64,000 nucleotides of DNA, taken from assembly GCF_036227605.1 (NCBI RefSeq), contig NZ_CP109487.1, forward strand, positions 6,199,501 through 6,263,500, given 5' to 3'. Below, piece after piece: positions 1 to 8,687 of the stretch. This DNA is from Streptomyces sp. NBC_01439. Lineage in GTDB: Bacteria > Actinomycetota > Actinomycetes > Streptomycetales > Streptomycetaceae. Each line of letters opens with the position of its first letter. The first letter of the stretch is position 1. The position numbers were made by a program, and so were the translations under genes. A model generated the notes under the pieces. That model was not told the DNA's origin, ran no database searches, and saw only the letters and a list, made by a program, of their open reading frames with translations.

Positions 1-484
1 GCGAGCAGAACCGCTTGCGCTCCGGCACCTCCGGGTTCTCCAGGACCGCGGTCGAAGGATTCGGACGCGGCACCTCCGGCACGTTGACCAGTCCGGCGCC
101 CAGCCGGCTGCGGCCCGAGGCGGCCGAGCCCGAACTGCGCACCGACACCGAACGGGTGGACGTGGTCCCCGACACCGAGCGCGACAGCCGCCCGGACACC
201 GAGCGGTGCGAGGAGGAGGACCGGGAGGAGCGCGCCGAGGCCGATGACCGCGCCGAGCCGTGGGAGCCCTGCGAGCCCATCGAGCCGCGGGTGCCGCCGG
301 AGCCCAGGGAGCCCCGGGCCGCGCTCGTCATCCCCGTCGGCGGCGACACGAGTTCGTCCGCGCCCGCCGCGATCGAACCGATCGGGGCCAGCCCGCACGT
401 GTCGCAGTAGACCTCGCCGCCGCCCATGTCCTCGTACGTTCCGGGGCAGCCGGGACGAACGCACACGGTTCCGATCAGGCTCAT
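1..484 (-). CDS. pknG: Serine/threonine protein kinase PknG, N-terminal part (cut by window edge)
   Basis: Only the first 161 codons are present. The protein opens with a rubredoxin-like cysteine cluster (CVRPGC near residues 8-13 and YCDTCG near 27-32), then a Ser/Arg/Gly-rich linker, then the conserved VPEVPxRKRFC-type start of a second cysteine cluster where the window ends. This layout is typical of actinobacterial PknG, a soluble kinase whose rubredoxin domain gates the kinase domain and which, in mycobacteria, phosphorylates GarA/OdhI to control 2-oxoglutarate and glutamate flux. The ATG overlaps the stop of the upstream gene in an ATGA junction, so the two are translationally coupled. 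The kinase domain itself is outside the window; identity rests on the N-terminus and on glnH and glnX upstream. Confidence 0.85.
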   Translation of the reverse strand, partial: MSLIGTVCVRPGCPGTYEDMGGGEVYCDTCGLAPIGSIAAGADELVSPPTGMTSAARGSLGSGGTRGSMGSQGSHGSARSSASARSSRSSSSHRSVSGRLSRSVSGTTSTRSVSVRSSGSAASGRSRLGAGLVNVPEVPRPNPSTAVLENPEVPERKRFCS

Positions 485-1770
485 GCGTCTTCCTCCCCCG
501 GCCCCGCGGGCCGCTGTTCCTGGTGTCGCCCTTGCTCGGGCCGGTCCTGGGGCGGCGCCAACGACTCCGCCGTCGCCTGTTGATAGCGCAGGACGGCCTG
601 CTCGGCGGCCCGCAGGTCGCAGGGCGCACTCCACAACATCCGCCGGGCGGCGTCGTACCGCTCGATCAGCAGGCGGTCCTCCGCCATTCCGTGGCGGGCC
701 ACCTTCGCCTTGTACGCGTCGAGCCGCCCGCGCAGCTCGGCCCGCACGGCCAGGGGCGCCGTCACGGCGGTCAACGATTCACGGGCCCGCCGGAGTTCCT
801 CATCGGCGCGCTCCTCCAGCGATTCCAGCAGGGGTGAGAGCCGGTGCCAGCGGGCCTGGCGCCGGTGCTCGGCCGCCGCCGCGAGCTGTTCTTGGAGCAC
901 CGTGGGCGGGCCGCTCACCGCGGGCACCTCGGACGCGGCGATCTTCGCCAGTACCTCGCCGCGCGCGGTCCGCGCCTCCGCCAGGGTCCGGTCGGCCCGT
1001 GAGAGCACGTCCCGCAGGGCGATCAGCCGCTGCTCGGCGTCCTGCCGTACGTCCAGCACCGCCTCGATCTCACGGCGTACGTCCTCCAGTGCGAGCGCGG
1101 CCCGGTCGTAGCGGCCGGTGTCCGGACGGCCGCCGCCGGGCGCGGAGCTGCCCGTCGCCGGCAGCCAGAAGGCCAGCGGGTCCGCGATCACCCGGGTGCG
1201 CAGCTCCGTCAGCTCGGCGGTGATGTCCTCCAGGTCGTCGCCGGAGGGGTGCTCGCCCGGCCGCACGCCCACCGAGTGGGCCAGCGAGCGGGTGCGGTGC
1301 AGCTCGGCGGCGAGCAGGTCGATCCGGGCGGGCAGCGCCGACCAGACGGCGTCGGCGGCGACCACCACGTCCAGCGAGCGCGCGTACAGGCCGTTCATCC
1401 GGGCCACCAGCTCGGCGAGCGAGAGCCGCTCCGCCAGCGCGACGCCCTCGGCGGCGGCCCCGGCGATCAGCACTCCGGGCCCGCGCAGCCGCTCGGTCAG
1501 CTCGATCAGGTCCTCGCGGTTCGGCCAGCGGCGCCGCTCCCGTACCTCCCGGGCGGCGGTCAGGGCCCCGCTGTAGGCGTCGAAGTACGTCCACAGCCGG
1601 GTGATGTCCGCGTCGGCGGTCGTCCACCGCTCCTTGGTGGTCCCGCTCAGCGCGGCGCCCTCCAGCAGCCGGCGTCCGGCGTGGTCCTGGAGGGCGAGCA
1701 GCGAGGTCTCGACGGCCTCGTGCTCGGCGCCCAACCGGGCCAGGGCGCGGTCGACGTCGTCCCGGTCCAT
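481..1770 (-). CDS. Conserved helical protein of the glnX-glnH-pknG operon, function unknown
   Basis: A 429-residue soluble protein, very rich in Ala, Glu, Arg and Leu, with heptad-like stretches over most of its length (for example RLIALRDVLSRADRTLAEA), consistent with long helices or coiled coils. No signal peptide, membrane segment or catalytic motif is visible. I chose the ATG at 1770, preceded by GGAGG 14 bases upstream; a GTG at 1773 has better spacing (11 bases), and a GTG at 1875, six bases after the glnH stop, is a longer alternative without a clear ribosome site. It lies between glnH and pknG and its stop overlaps the pknG start, so it is probably made in step with the kinase and may be a partner of PknG or GlnX. 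The mycobacterial locus, as I know it, lacks a gene at this position. I do not recognise the family. Confidence 0.75.
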   Translation of the reverse strand: MDRDDVDRALARLGAEHEAVETSLLALQDHAGRRLLEGAALSGTTKERWTTADADITRLWTYFDAYSGALTAAREVRERRRWPNREDLIELTERLRGPGVLIAGAAAEGVALAERLSLAELVARMNGLYARSLDVVVAADAVWSALPARIDLLAAELHRTRSLAHSVGVRPGEHPSGDDLEDITAELTELRTRVIADPLAFWLPATGSSAPGGGRPDTGRYDRAALALEDVRREIEAVLDVRQDAEQRLIALRDVLSRADRTLAEARTARGEVLAKIAASEVPAVSGPPTVLQEQLAAAAEHRRQARWHRLSPLLESLEERADEELRRARESLTAVTAPLAVRAELRGRLDAYKAKVARHGMAEDRLLIERYDAARRMLWSAPCDLRAAEQAVLRYQQATAESLAPPQDRPEQGRHQEQRPAGPGEEDA

Positions 1771-1880
1771 CACTGCAGACCCCACCTCCACCGACTGTGC
1801 CTCCGCTTCCGCCGCCGCCTCCGTGTCCGTCCTCGTATCCTGCCCCGCGCCCGGTCCCGTGCCCGAAACCGTCACGGGGC

Positions 1881-3020
1881 TCAGCCGTCCCGGTACTTGG
1901 GTGCGGGGGGCGCCGTCACACCGGGCAGCACGGGCTGCAGGTGCTTGAGGTACGCCTTCATCCACGGGCTGTCACCGCCGCCCGCACGGTAGTTCTCCAG
2001 CACCCTGTTGACCCGGCGGACCAGGTCCGGGGCGTCCTTGTTCATCGCCACCCCGTAGAACTCACGGGTGAAGGGTGAACCCACCAGCTGCACCGACGGG
2101 TCCTGGGCGGCCTGACCGGCCGCGAGGGCGTTGTCCGTGATGATGCCGTCGACCTCGCCCAGCTGCAGCCGGACCAGGCAGTCCAGCTGGTTGGCGACGG
2201 TGACCGGCACCGAGCCGTACGACTGGGCCTTCAGGGCGGCCTCCGCCGTGGAACCGGCCGCGAAACAGATCCGCCGGTCCTTCAGCGAGGTGTCGTACCC
2301 GGTGATCGGCGAACCCTTGGGCGCCAGCACCTGCTGCCCGGCCTCGAAGTAGGCCGTCGAGAAGGCGACGTCCTCCAGCCGCTTGCAGTTGATGGTCATG
2401 GTCCGTACGACGATGTCGACGCGCCCCTCCTGGAGGGCGGGGATGCGCTGACTGGTGGGGATGGCCCGGTAGATGACCGCGTTCTCGTCGCCCAGGATGT
2501 CCTTGGCGATGGCCTTCACCAGATCGATGTCGAAGCCGTCGAGGCGGCTGCCCTCGGCGGTCTGGTTGCGGTAGCCCCAGCGGAAGCTGTTCTGGTCCAC
2601 TCCGGCGACGAGCTTGCCGGCCGCCTTGATCCGCGCGATGGCCGCCCCGTCCACGTCGGAGGGGCGCAGGCTGGCCTCGGGGTCCTGGCAGGTGTCGGCG
2701 AGGGCCCAGGGCGCGGCCGGGGCCGCCGCCATCGAGGCGGGCCTGTGGAGGGGACGGCCGGTGTCGGGCGTCGCATGGGCCAACGGCAGCAGGACGACTG
2801 CGGCGGTCGTCGCGCAGGCGATCGCCATCGCGCTCACCCCGCCCCAGCCGCGCAGCCGGCCGGCGGCGCGGCGCAGGCCCGACGCCGCGCCGGCGGTCGC
2901 CGCCCGCCCGGCCCGGCCCGCCCGGCCCGCCCGGCTCTCCCGGGCCTCGTGGTTCCGGTGCTTCCCGTGCTTCCCGTGGTTCTCGTGACCTTCGGCGGCC
3001 CGCTCCGCTCGTATCCGCAT
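1881..3020 (-). CDS. glnH: GlnH-like extracellular amino-acid (Glu/Asp) binding protein
   Basis: A 379-residue type 3 periplasmic-binding fold (SBP_bac_3). The mature domain begins near residue 110 with AGKLVAGVDQNSFRWGYR and contains the family signature GFDIDLVKAIAKDILG and the ALQEGRVDIV segment. In mycobacteria GlnH binds aspartate and glutamate outside the membrane and signals through GlnX to PknG. The N-terminus is odd: a His/Lys/Arg-rich stretch (residues 10-30), an RAG repeat, then a single hydrophobic segment at 62-82. An internal ATG at residue 65 sits in the same GTGAGCGCGATG context as the annotated start, so the shorter form starting at the hydrophobic segment is possible. No clean lipobox follows the hydrophobic core, so it may be anchored rather than lipidated. 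It starts five bases after the glnX stop. Confidence 0.85.
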   Translation of the reverse strand: MRIRAERAAEGHENHGKHGKHRNHEARESRAGRAGRAGRAATAGAASGLRRAAGRLRGWGGVSAMAIACATTAAVVLLPLAHATPDTGRPLHRPASMAAAPAAPWALADTCQDPEASLRPSDVDGAAIARIKAAGKLVAGVDQNSFRWGYRNQTAEGSRLDGFDIDLVKAIAKDILGDENAVIYRAIPTSQRIPALQEGRVDIVVRTMTINCKRLEDVAFSTAYFEAGQQVLAPKGSPITGYDTSLKDRRICFAAGSTAEAALKAQSYGSVPVTVANQLDCLVRLQLGEVDGIITDNALAAGQAAQDPSVQLVGSPFTREFYGVAMNKDAPDLVRRVNRVLENYRAGGGDSPWMKAYLKHLQPVLPGVTAPPAPKYRDG

Positions 3021-3025
3021 CGCGC

Positions 3026-4432
3026 TCACCTGTACTCCGAGAGCCGGCGCCCGATGCCGAGCAGGGCTGCTGCCGCACCGACGACCACCAGGGCCGCGGC
3101 GCCCGTCACCAGTCCGCCCAGCGCGCCGATCCCGTCCTGGGCGGCCCGGGTGAACTCCCGCTGCTCGTGGGCGACGGCCTGTTCCAGCGAGGCGTCCACC
3201 GTGTCGAAGGCGGCGCCGCTGCTCTCCTTGTGCTTCTCGTCCCCCACGACCTGGGGCAGAGCGGCCTCGTAGTCCCCCTTCAAGTCCGCCTCCCGGGCCG
3301 CCGTGTGCCGCTGCTTCCACTGCTTCACGCCGTCCTCGGCCCGGCTGACGGGGTCCCGGCCGGCCGCGTCGTCGGCGAGCCGCAGCGCGGTCGCCAGCCC
3401 GGCGTCCAACTGCTTCATGTTGTTCGTGAAGTCCACGTCGTACTTGTCGGACTTCTTGTCCTCGGCCAGTACGGCGCCCCGCGCGATCAGGGTCAGGTTC
3501 TCACCGGCCCGTGCCTGGAGGGAGGCGATCCGCGCGTCGTTGAGCACCTTCATCGACTCCTGCCCGTCCGCCCGGGCCTCGCTCAACGAGGACCGTGCCA
3601 CCGTGTGTCCCACGACGAGCCACAGCAGGACCACCACCGACGCGGCCGTCGCGGCCACCAGTCCGTGGTTGAGGACCCGGTTCGTGTGCCGGTAGTTGCG
3701 CCGCTGCGCCCAGACCAGGGCGGCGACCGCGAGCAGGCCCAGACCGATCGAGGCCAGCGGCCAGGACCGGGCGTCGTCGTGGTCGGTGTAGAGCCGCTTG
3801 GTCTCCGACTCGTACAGCCGCTGGGCGGCGGGCAGCAGCTGGGTGGTCATCTGCTCGTTGGCGTAACGGAGGTAGGCCCCGCCCAGCGGCAGGCCCTGCC
3901 GGTTGGTGGCCCGGGCCTGCTCGATCAGGCCGGTGTAGCGAGGGAGCTGCTCGCTCAGCAGGGTGATCTGCCGGCGGGAGTCCTCGTTGCCGCCGGTGTT
4001 GGCGGCCGCGCTCACCAGCAGCTTGGAGGCGTTGGCGATGTCCTTCTCGTACCGCTGGCGGACCTCGCGCGGTTCCTGGGCCCCCAGCAGGAACCCGCTG
4101 GAGGAGGTCGTGTCGGCGTCCGCCAGGGAGCGGTAGATGCTCGCCGCGTCCGCGCTCAGCGGCTGGCTGCGGCCCACCACGTCGTCGGCGGCCGCGGCCC
4201 GGTCGGAGATCTCCCAGACGCTCACGGTGCCGAACAGCATGATCAGGGCGGCCAGTACCGCGCCGATGATCCGCAGCCGGCCCGGCTCGGTGGTCGCCGC
4301 CTCGCGCAGCCGCTCCACGCCCTCCGCCCAGGCGGTCCGCCCGGGCGGCCCGTCGGGCGGCGCGGCCGTCGGCCCGACCGGCGGCACGGAAGCACCGCCC
4401 CCGGGTGCGGGCGCGCGTGATGTGATCGCCAC
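3026..4432 (-). CDS. glnX: GlnX-like four-helix membrane sensor protein
   Basis: A 468-residue membrane protein with a Pro/Gly-rich cytoplasmic tail, a first membrane helix at about 54-73 (RIIGAVLAALIMLFGTVSVW), an extracytoplasmic helical domain, two closely spaced helices (SWPLASIGLGLLAVAALVW and the VVVLLWLVV segment), a second extracytoplasmic helical domain, and a last helix near the C-terminus (ALVVVGAAAALLGIG). This tandem sensor arrangement matches mycobacterial GlnX, which links GlnH to PknG. The GTG start at 4432 is set by GGGGGAGG five bases upstream; an in-frame longer ORF has no such site. It is the first gene of the operon, so the promoter should lie in 4433-4639. The specific ligand of this homologue is inferred. 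Confidence 0.8.
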   Translation of the reverse strand: MAITSRAPAPGGGASVPPVGPTAAPPDGPPGRTAWAEGVERLREAATTEPGRLRIIGAVLAALIMLFGTVSVWEISDRAAAADDVVGRSQPLSADAASIYRSLADADTTSSSGFLLGAQEPREVRQRYEKDIANASKLLVSAAANTGGNEDSRRQITLLSEQLPRYTGLIEQARATNRQGLPLGGAYLRYANEQMTTQLLPAAQRLYESETKRLYTDHDDARSWPLASIGLGLLAVAALVWAQRRNYRHTNRVLNHGLVAATAASVVVLLWLVVGHTVARSSLSEARADGQESMKVLNDARIASLQARAGENLTLIARGAVLAEDKKSDKYDVDFTNNMKQLDAGLATALRLADDAAGRDPVSRAEDGVKQWKQRHTAAREADLKGDYEAALPQVVGDEKHKESSGAAFDTVDASLEQAVAHEQREFTRAAQDGIGALGGLVTGAAALVVVGAAAALLGIGRRLSEYR

Positions 4433-4639
4433 CGTGACCTCCCCCTCGGTCCTGTCGTCCTCCAGCCGACGCTGGGAGGTACCCCCTGCGCAGCAGTATG
4501 GCCGTAGTGCCGGTCGACCACAGCACCCGGTGCTGGATCCAGGGCGATCCGTCCCTGAGGGCCCCCTTCGTCGCCCCTTCACCGTCAATACGTCCGTATG
4601 GGCGCCACGGTTCCAGACCGGACGGTTTCCGGGGCGGGT
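4433..4639 (-). promoter_or_regulatory. Leader region of the glnX operon with imperfect hairpin
   Basis: This 207-base gap between the csnK stop and glnX must carry the glnX promoter. I see no convincing paired -35/-10. Around 4459-4480 there is a CTCCAGC/GCTGGGAG imperfect hairpin flanked by GGTACCCCC, the short core of a repeat common between Streptomyces genes. It lies inside the presumed glnX leader. Confidence 0.35.
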
Positions 4640-5629
4640 TCACCTGAAATGGGTACGGAGTTTTTCATAGGCCTCGGGCGGTGCGCCGAGCGCGTCCAGG
4701 CCCAGCAGCCCGGCACCGAGCACCGGCGGCGCCGTGATCACGCGGATCCGGGCGCGCGGGGCCCGTTCGGCGAGGCCCGCCGCGATCCGGTCGTTGAGCT
4801 GCGGGTGTCCGGCGGCCAGCACACTGCCACCCAGCACCACCGGTACCTCCTGCTCCAGCAGGCCCAGGCGCCCCAGCGCCACCGATGCCATGGCCACCAC
4901 CTCGTCCGCCTGCCGGTGCACCAGCGACAGCGCCACCGGGTCCCCGGCGGCCGCCACCGCGAACAGCACCGGTGTCAGCTCGTGCCGCCGCGCGTGCTCC
5001 ACCCGGCCCAGGTGCATCGCCTCGATCAGCGAGGCCATCGACGGGTGGCCGAAGTGCGCGGGCAGCGCCCGGGCCAGCTCCGTCGGCCCGCCCCGCCCGT
5101 CCTCGGCCCGGGCCGCGAACCAGAGCGCCTCCTCGGCCAGTCCGCCCCCACCGCCCCAGTCTCCGGAGATCCGTCCGATCGCGGGGAAGCGGGCGGTCCG
5201 CCCGTCCGGGGTCATCCCGACGCAGTTGATGCCCGCCCCGCACACCACCGCGACCCCGCACGGGTCGGCGCCCGTCGGCAGCCCGGAGCGCAGCAGCGCG
5301 AAGGTGTCGTTGTGCACCGCCGTCGCGCGGCCCCAACCGCGGCGCTCGATCTCCCGCGCCAGCTCCTGCTCCTCCACCGGGAAGTCGGCGTTGGCCAGGC
5401 ACGCCGACACCCGCTCGGCCCACGGCCCGGCCGCGGGGCCGGCGCGCAGCCCGGCGTCGGCCATCGCCCCGGCCAGCACGTCGACGGCCGCGGCCACCCC
5501 CGTGCGCGGCGGCTGGAAGCCCCCGGCCTGGCCGGAGCACAACACCGAGCCGTCCGGGGCGAGGAGCGCCACGTCCGTCTTGCTGTTGCCCGCGTCCATC
5601 GCCAGCACCGAGGGGAGGGTCACGCCCAT
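4640..5629 (-). CDS. csnK: BadF/BadG/BcrA/BcrD-type sugar kinase CsnK (glucosamine / N-acetylglucosamine kinase-like)
   Basis: A 329-residue ASKHA-fold kinase. It opens with the phosphate-1 loop DAGNSKTDVAL (residue 12 onward), has the phosphate-2/GDWGGGGG segment typical of the N-acetylglucosamine kinase branch, and VVLGGSVLAAG as the adenosine motif. It would phosphorylate an amino sugar released from imported chitosan oligosaccharides. The ATG at 5629 has AAGGAG eight bases upstream and overlaps the end of csnH by ten bases; a GTG at 5623 would give a GTGA overlap but has poor spacing. Last gene of the csnR-csnE-csnF-csnG-csnH-csnK series as described in S. coelicolor; the name is given on gene order and family. 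Confidence 0.85.
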   Translation of the reverse strand: MGVTLPSVLAMDAGNSKTDVALLAPDGSVLCSGQAGGFQPPRTGVAAAVDVLAGAMADAGLRAGPAAGPWAERVSACLANADFPVEEQELAREIERRGWGRATAVHNDTFALLRSGLPTGADPCGVAVVCGAGINCVGMTPDGRTARFPAIGRISGDWGGGGGLAEEALWFAARAEDGRGGPTELARALPAHFGHPSMASLIEAMHLGRVEHARRHELTPVLFAVAAAGDPVALSLVHRQADEVVAMASVALGRLGLLEQEVPVVLGGSVLAAGHPQLNDRIAAGLAERAPRARIRVITAPPVLGAGLLGLDALGAPPEAYEKLRTHFR

Positions 5630-6885
5630 GGCAGGTGCTCCTTGTTGTGCGCGAGGAGCCGGTCGGTCAGCCCTTCGGCCAGGTCGAACTGTCCGATGAG
5701 GGGGTGTGCCAGCAGTGCCTTGAAGACCCGCTCGCGCCCGCCGCGCAGGGCCGCGTCCAGCGCGAGGTCCTCGTACGCGCTCACGTGCGAGATCAGCCCG
5801 GAGAACAGCGGGTCCAACCGGGGCACCGCGAGCGGGACGGGGCCGGATCCGTCGACGCGGGCCTGCACCTCGATCACCGCGTCGTCCGGCAGGAAGGGCA
5901 GCGTGCCGTTGTTGGACGTGTTGACCACCTGTACGGCCGGCCCGCCGTCGCCCAGCAGGGAGGCGGCCAGGTCCACGGCGGCCTCGGAGTAGAAGGCGCC
6001 GCCCCGTTTCGCCAGCAGCGCCGGCTTCTCGTCGAGCGCGGGATCCCCGTACAGGGCGAGCAGTTCGCGTTCCATCGCCGCGACCTCGGCCGCCCGCGAG
6101 GGCTTGGTCCCGAGCTCCCGGACCACCTCGTCGTGGGCGTAGAAGTAGCGCAAGTAGTACGAGGGCACGACGCCGAGCCGGTCCAGCACCGCCCGGGGCA
6201 GCCGCAGGTCCCCGGCGACGGCCCCGCCGTGCGCGGCGAGCAGGGTCGCCAACAGGTCCTCGCCGTCCGGGCCGCCCCGGCGCACGCCGAGCTCCCAGGT
6301 GAGGTGGTTGAGGCCCACGTGGTCCAGGTGGATGTCGGCCGGCGCCAGGTCCAGCAGCGCCGCGAACTTCCGCTGGAGGCCGATGGCGACGTTGCACAGA
6401 CCGACGGCCTTGTGCCCGGCCCGCAGGAGGGCCCGGGTGACGATCCCCACCGGGTTGGTGAAGTCGATGATCCACGCGTCCGGGTTGGTCCGCCGGACCC
6501 GCTCGGCGATGTCGAGGACCACCGGGACCGTGCGCAGCGCCTTGGCGAGCCCGCCCGCGCCCGTGGTCTCCTGACCGACGCAGCCGCACTCCAGCGGCCA
6601 GGTCTCGTCCTGCAGCCGGGCGGCCTGCCCGCCGATGCGCAGCTGGAGCAGGACCGCGTCGGCCCCCGAGATGCCCGCGTCGAGGTCGGAGGTGGTGGTG
6701 ATGCGTCCGGGGTGGCCCTGCCGGGCGAAGATCCGCCGGGCCAGGCCGCCGATCAGCTCCAGCCGTTCGGCGGCCGGGTCGATCAGTACGAGCTCGCTGA
6801 CGGGCAGGGTGTCGCGCAGCCGCGCGAAGCCGTCGACCAGTTCGGGGGTGTAGGTGGAACCGCCGCCCACCACTGCGAGTTTCAT
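5620..6885 (-). CDS. csnH: GH4 family glycosidase CsnH (6-phospho-beta-glucosidase type)
   Basis: A 421-residue GH4 enzyme. GH4 hydrolyses glycosidic bonds through an NAD+-dependent redox mechanism with a divalent metal. The N-terminal Rossmann motif MKLAVVGGGST, the metal ligands Cys164 (GLCNVAIGLQRK) and His194 (GLNHLTWELG), and DFTNPVGIVTRALL are all present, so it should be active. In this operon the likely substrate is a di- or oligosaccharide of glucosamine rather than phospho-cellobiose, because uptake is by an ABC transporter and not by a PTS. It starts two bases after the csnG stop and overlaps csnK. The substrate is inferred from context. Confidence 0.9.
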   Translation of the reverse strand: MKLAVVGGGSTYTPELVDGFARLRDTLPVSELVLIDPAAERLELIGGLARRIFARQGHPGRITTTSDLDAGISGADAVLLQLRIGGQAARLQDETWPLECGCVGQETTGAGGLAKALRTVPVVLDIAERVRRTNPDAWIIDFTNPVGIVTRALLRAGHKAVGLCNVAIGLQRKFAALLDLAPADIHLDHVGLNHLTWELGVRRGGPDGEDLLATLLAAHGGAVAGDLRLPRAVLDRLGVVPSYYLRYFYAHDEVVRELGTKPSRAAEVAAMERELLALYGDPALDEKPALLAKRGGAFYSEAAVDLAASLLGDGGPAVQVVNTSNNGTLPFLPDDAVIEVQARVDGSGPVPLAVPRLDPLFSGLISHVSAYEDLALDAALRGGRERVFKALLAHPLIGQFDLAEGLTDRLLAHNKEHLPWA

Positions 6886-6887
6886 CG

Positions 6888-7742
6888 TCAGCCTTTCACG
6901 CCGGTCAGGGTGACTCCCTCGACGAACGCCTTCTGGGCGAAGAAGAAGAGGACGATCACCGGGGCCATGACCAGTACGGTCGCGGCCATCGTCAGGTTCC
7001 AGTTGGTGTGGTGCGCCCCCTTGAAGGACTCCAGTCCGTAGCTGAGGGTCCAGGCGGCCGGGTTGTCGGAGGCGTAGATCTGCGGGCCGAAGTAGTCGTT
7101 CCAGGCACAGAAGAACTGGAAGAGCGCGACGGCGGCGATCCCGGGCCGGGCCATCGGCAGGACGACGCGCAGCAGGGTGCGCACCTCGCCGCAGCCGTCG
7201 ACGCGGGCCGCGTCCAGGTACTCGTCGGGGATGGTCAGCAGGAACTGGCGGAGCAGGAAGATGGAGAAGGCGTCGCCGAAGGCCATCGGGACGATCAGCG
7301 GCCACAGGGTGCCCGACAGGTCGAGCTGCTTCGCCCAGAAGAGGTACATGGGGATGACCACCACCTGCGGCGGCAGCATCATCATGGCGATCACGAGGAG
7401 CAGCGCGAGTCGCCGCCCGCGGAAGCGGAACTTGGCGAGCGCGTACGCGACGGGCACGGAGGAGACCACGGTCAACAGGGTGCCGAGTCCGGCGTACAGG
7501 AGCGTGTTGCGCCACCAGGTCAGGAAGCCCGGGGTGTGCCACACCTTCGCGTAGTTGCCCCATTCCCAGGTGTCGGGCCACAGGTCGCGGGTCAGGGCCT
7601 GCCGCTCGCCCATCAGGGAGGTGAGGAGGAGGAAGACGAAGGGGAGGACGAAGAAGAGGGCGGCGGCCACGCCGAGCGAGTGCACCCCGACCCAGTGCAG
7701 TACCGCCTTGGAGGATCTCCGTCCGGTGTGCGCGCTGCTCAT
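6888..7742 (-). CDS. csnG: ABC sugar transporter inner-membrane permease CsnG (MalG type)
   Basis: A 284-residue permease with six predicted membrane helices, beginning with HSLGVAAALFFVLPFVFLLL and ending with VLVMAPVIVLFFFAQKAFVEG. The EAA loop that docks on the ATPase is EYLDAARVDGCGEVRTLL. The MalG-like C-terminus FVEGVTLTGVKG identifies it as the second permease of a CUT1 importer. Its ATG overlaps the csnF stop by four bases. The operon has no ATPase gene; Streptomyces CUT1 importers usually share the multiuse ATPase MsiK encoded elsewhere. Confidence 0.9.
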   Translation of the reverse strand: MSSAHTGRRSSKAVLHWVGVHSLGVAAALFFVLPFVFLLLTSLMGERQALTRDLWPDTWEWGNYAKVWHTPGFLTWWRNTLLYAGLGTLLTVVSSVPVAYALAKFRFRGRRLALLLVIAMMMLPPQVVVIPMYLFWAKQLDLSGTLWPLIVPMAFGDAFSIFLLRQFLLTIPDEYLDAARVDGCGEVRTLLRVVLPMARPGIAAVALFQFFCAWNDYFGPQIYASDNPAAWTLSYGLESFKGAHHTNWNLTMAATVLVMAPVIVLFFFAQKAFVEGVTLTGVKG

Positions 7743-8683
7743 TCACCTGCTCCGATCAGACCGCCACGGCGCCGCATCAGGAGCGCGGTGAAGGCCATGG
7801 AGAGGGCGAACAGGACGAGCGCGACGACGCACGCGGTGCCGTAGTCGAAGCGCTGGAACCCGAGGTTGTAGACGAGCTGGGGCAGCGTCAGGGTGGACTT
7901 GTCGGGATAGCCCGGCTCGAACTGTTGGCCCGAGCCGCCGATCACCCCGGCCGCGACCTTCCCCGCCACCAGCGGCTGGGCGTAGTACTGCATGGCCTGG
8001 ATCACCCCGGTGACCACGGCGAACATGATGATCGGCGAGATGTTGGGCAGGGTGATGTGCCGGAACCGCGCCCACGCGCCGGCCCCGTCCAGCTCCGCGG
8101 CCTCGTACTGCTCCTTGGGTACGTCGAGCAGCGCGGCCATGAAGATGACCATCAGGTCGCCGACCCCCCACAGGGCGAGGGCGGTCAGGGCCGGCTTGGA
8201 CCAGTCGGCGTCGGTGAACCAGCCGGGGGTGGGCAGTCCCACCGCGTCCAGCAGGGTGTTGACGGGGCCGGTGCCGGGGTTGAGCAGGAAGACGAAGGCC
8301 AGGGTCGCGGCGACCGGCGGGGCCAGGTAGGGCAGGTAGAACAGGGTCCGGAAGATCCCGACCCCCGTCTTGATCTTCGTGATGAGCAGGCCGATGCCGA
8401 GGCCGAAGGCGACCCGGCAGGTCACCATCACCAGGACCAGCCACAGCGTGTTGCGCATGGCCGGCCAGAAGAGCGGATAGTCCGTGAAGACGTAGCTCCA
8501 GTTGTCGAGGCCGTTGAAGGCGGGCTGACGGAAGCCGTCGTACCGCGTGAAGGAGAAGTACAGGGTGGACAGCAGCGGGTAGAGGAAGAAGACGGCGAAG
8601 CCGATCAGCCAGGGGGACAGGAAGGCCGTGGTCCGCAGGGCGGAGCGCCGCCGCTTCGCGCGCAGGGGGTGGGCGCCGGTCAT
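7739..8683 (-). CDS. csnF: ABC sugar transporter inner-membrane permease CsnF (MalF type)
   Basis: A 314-residue CUT1 permease with six helices. The first is FLSPWLIGFAVFFLYPLLSTLYFSF, a hallmark of the MalF/UgpA partner, and the EAA loop reads EQYEAAELDGAGAWARFRHITLP. It forms the transmembrane channel with CsnG and receives substrate from the lipoprotein CsnE. The ATG start at 8683 lies four bases after the csnE stop. It shares the operon and presumably the csnR-linked promoter. Confidence 0.9.
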   Translation of the reverse strand: MTGAHPLRAKRRRSALRTTAFLSPWLIGFAVFFLYPLLSTLYFSFTRYDGFRQPAFNGLDNWSYVFTDYPLFWPAMRNTLWLVLVMVTCRVAFGLGIGLLITKIKTGVGIFRTLFYLPYLAPPVAATLAFVFLLNPGTGPVNTLLDAVGLPTPGWFTDADWSKPALTALALWGVGDLMVIFMAALLDVPKEQYEAAELDGAGAWARFRHITLPNISPIIMFAVVTGVIQAMQYYAQPLVAGKVAAGVIGGSGQQFEPGYPDKSTLTLPQLVYNLGFQRFDYGTACVVALVLFALSMAFTALLMRRRGGLIGAGE

Positions 8684-8687
8684 CGGG

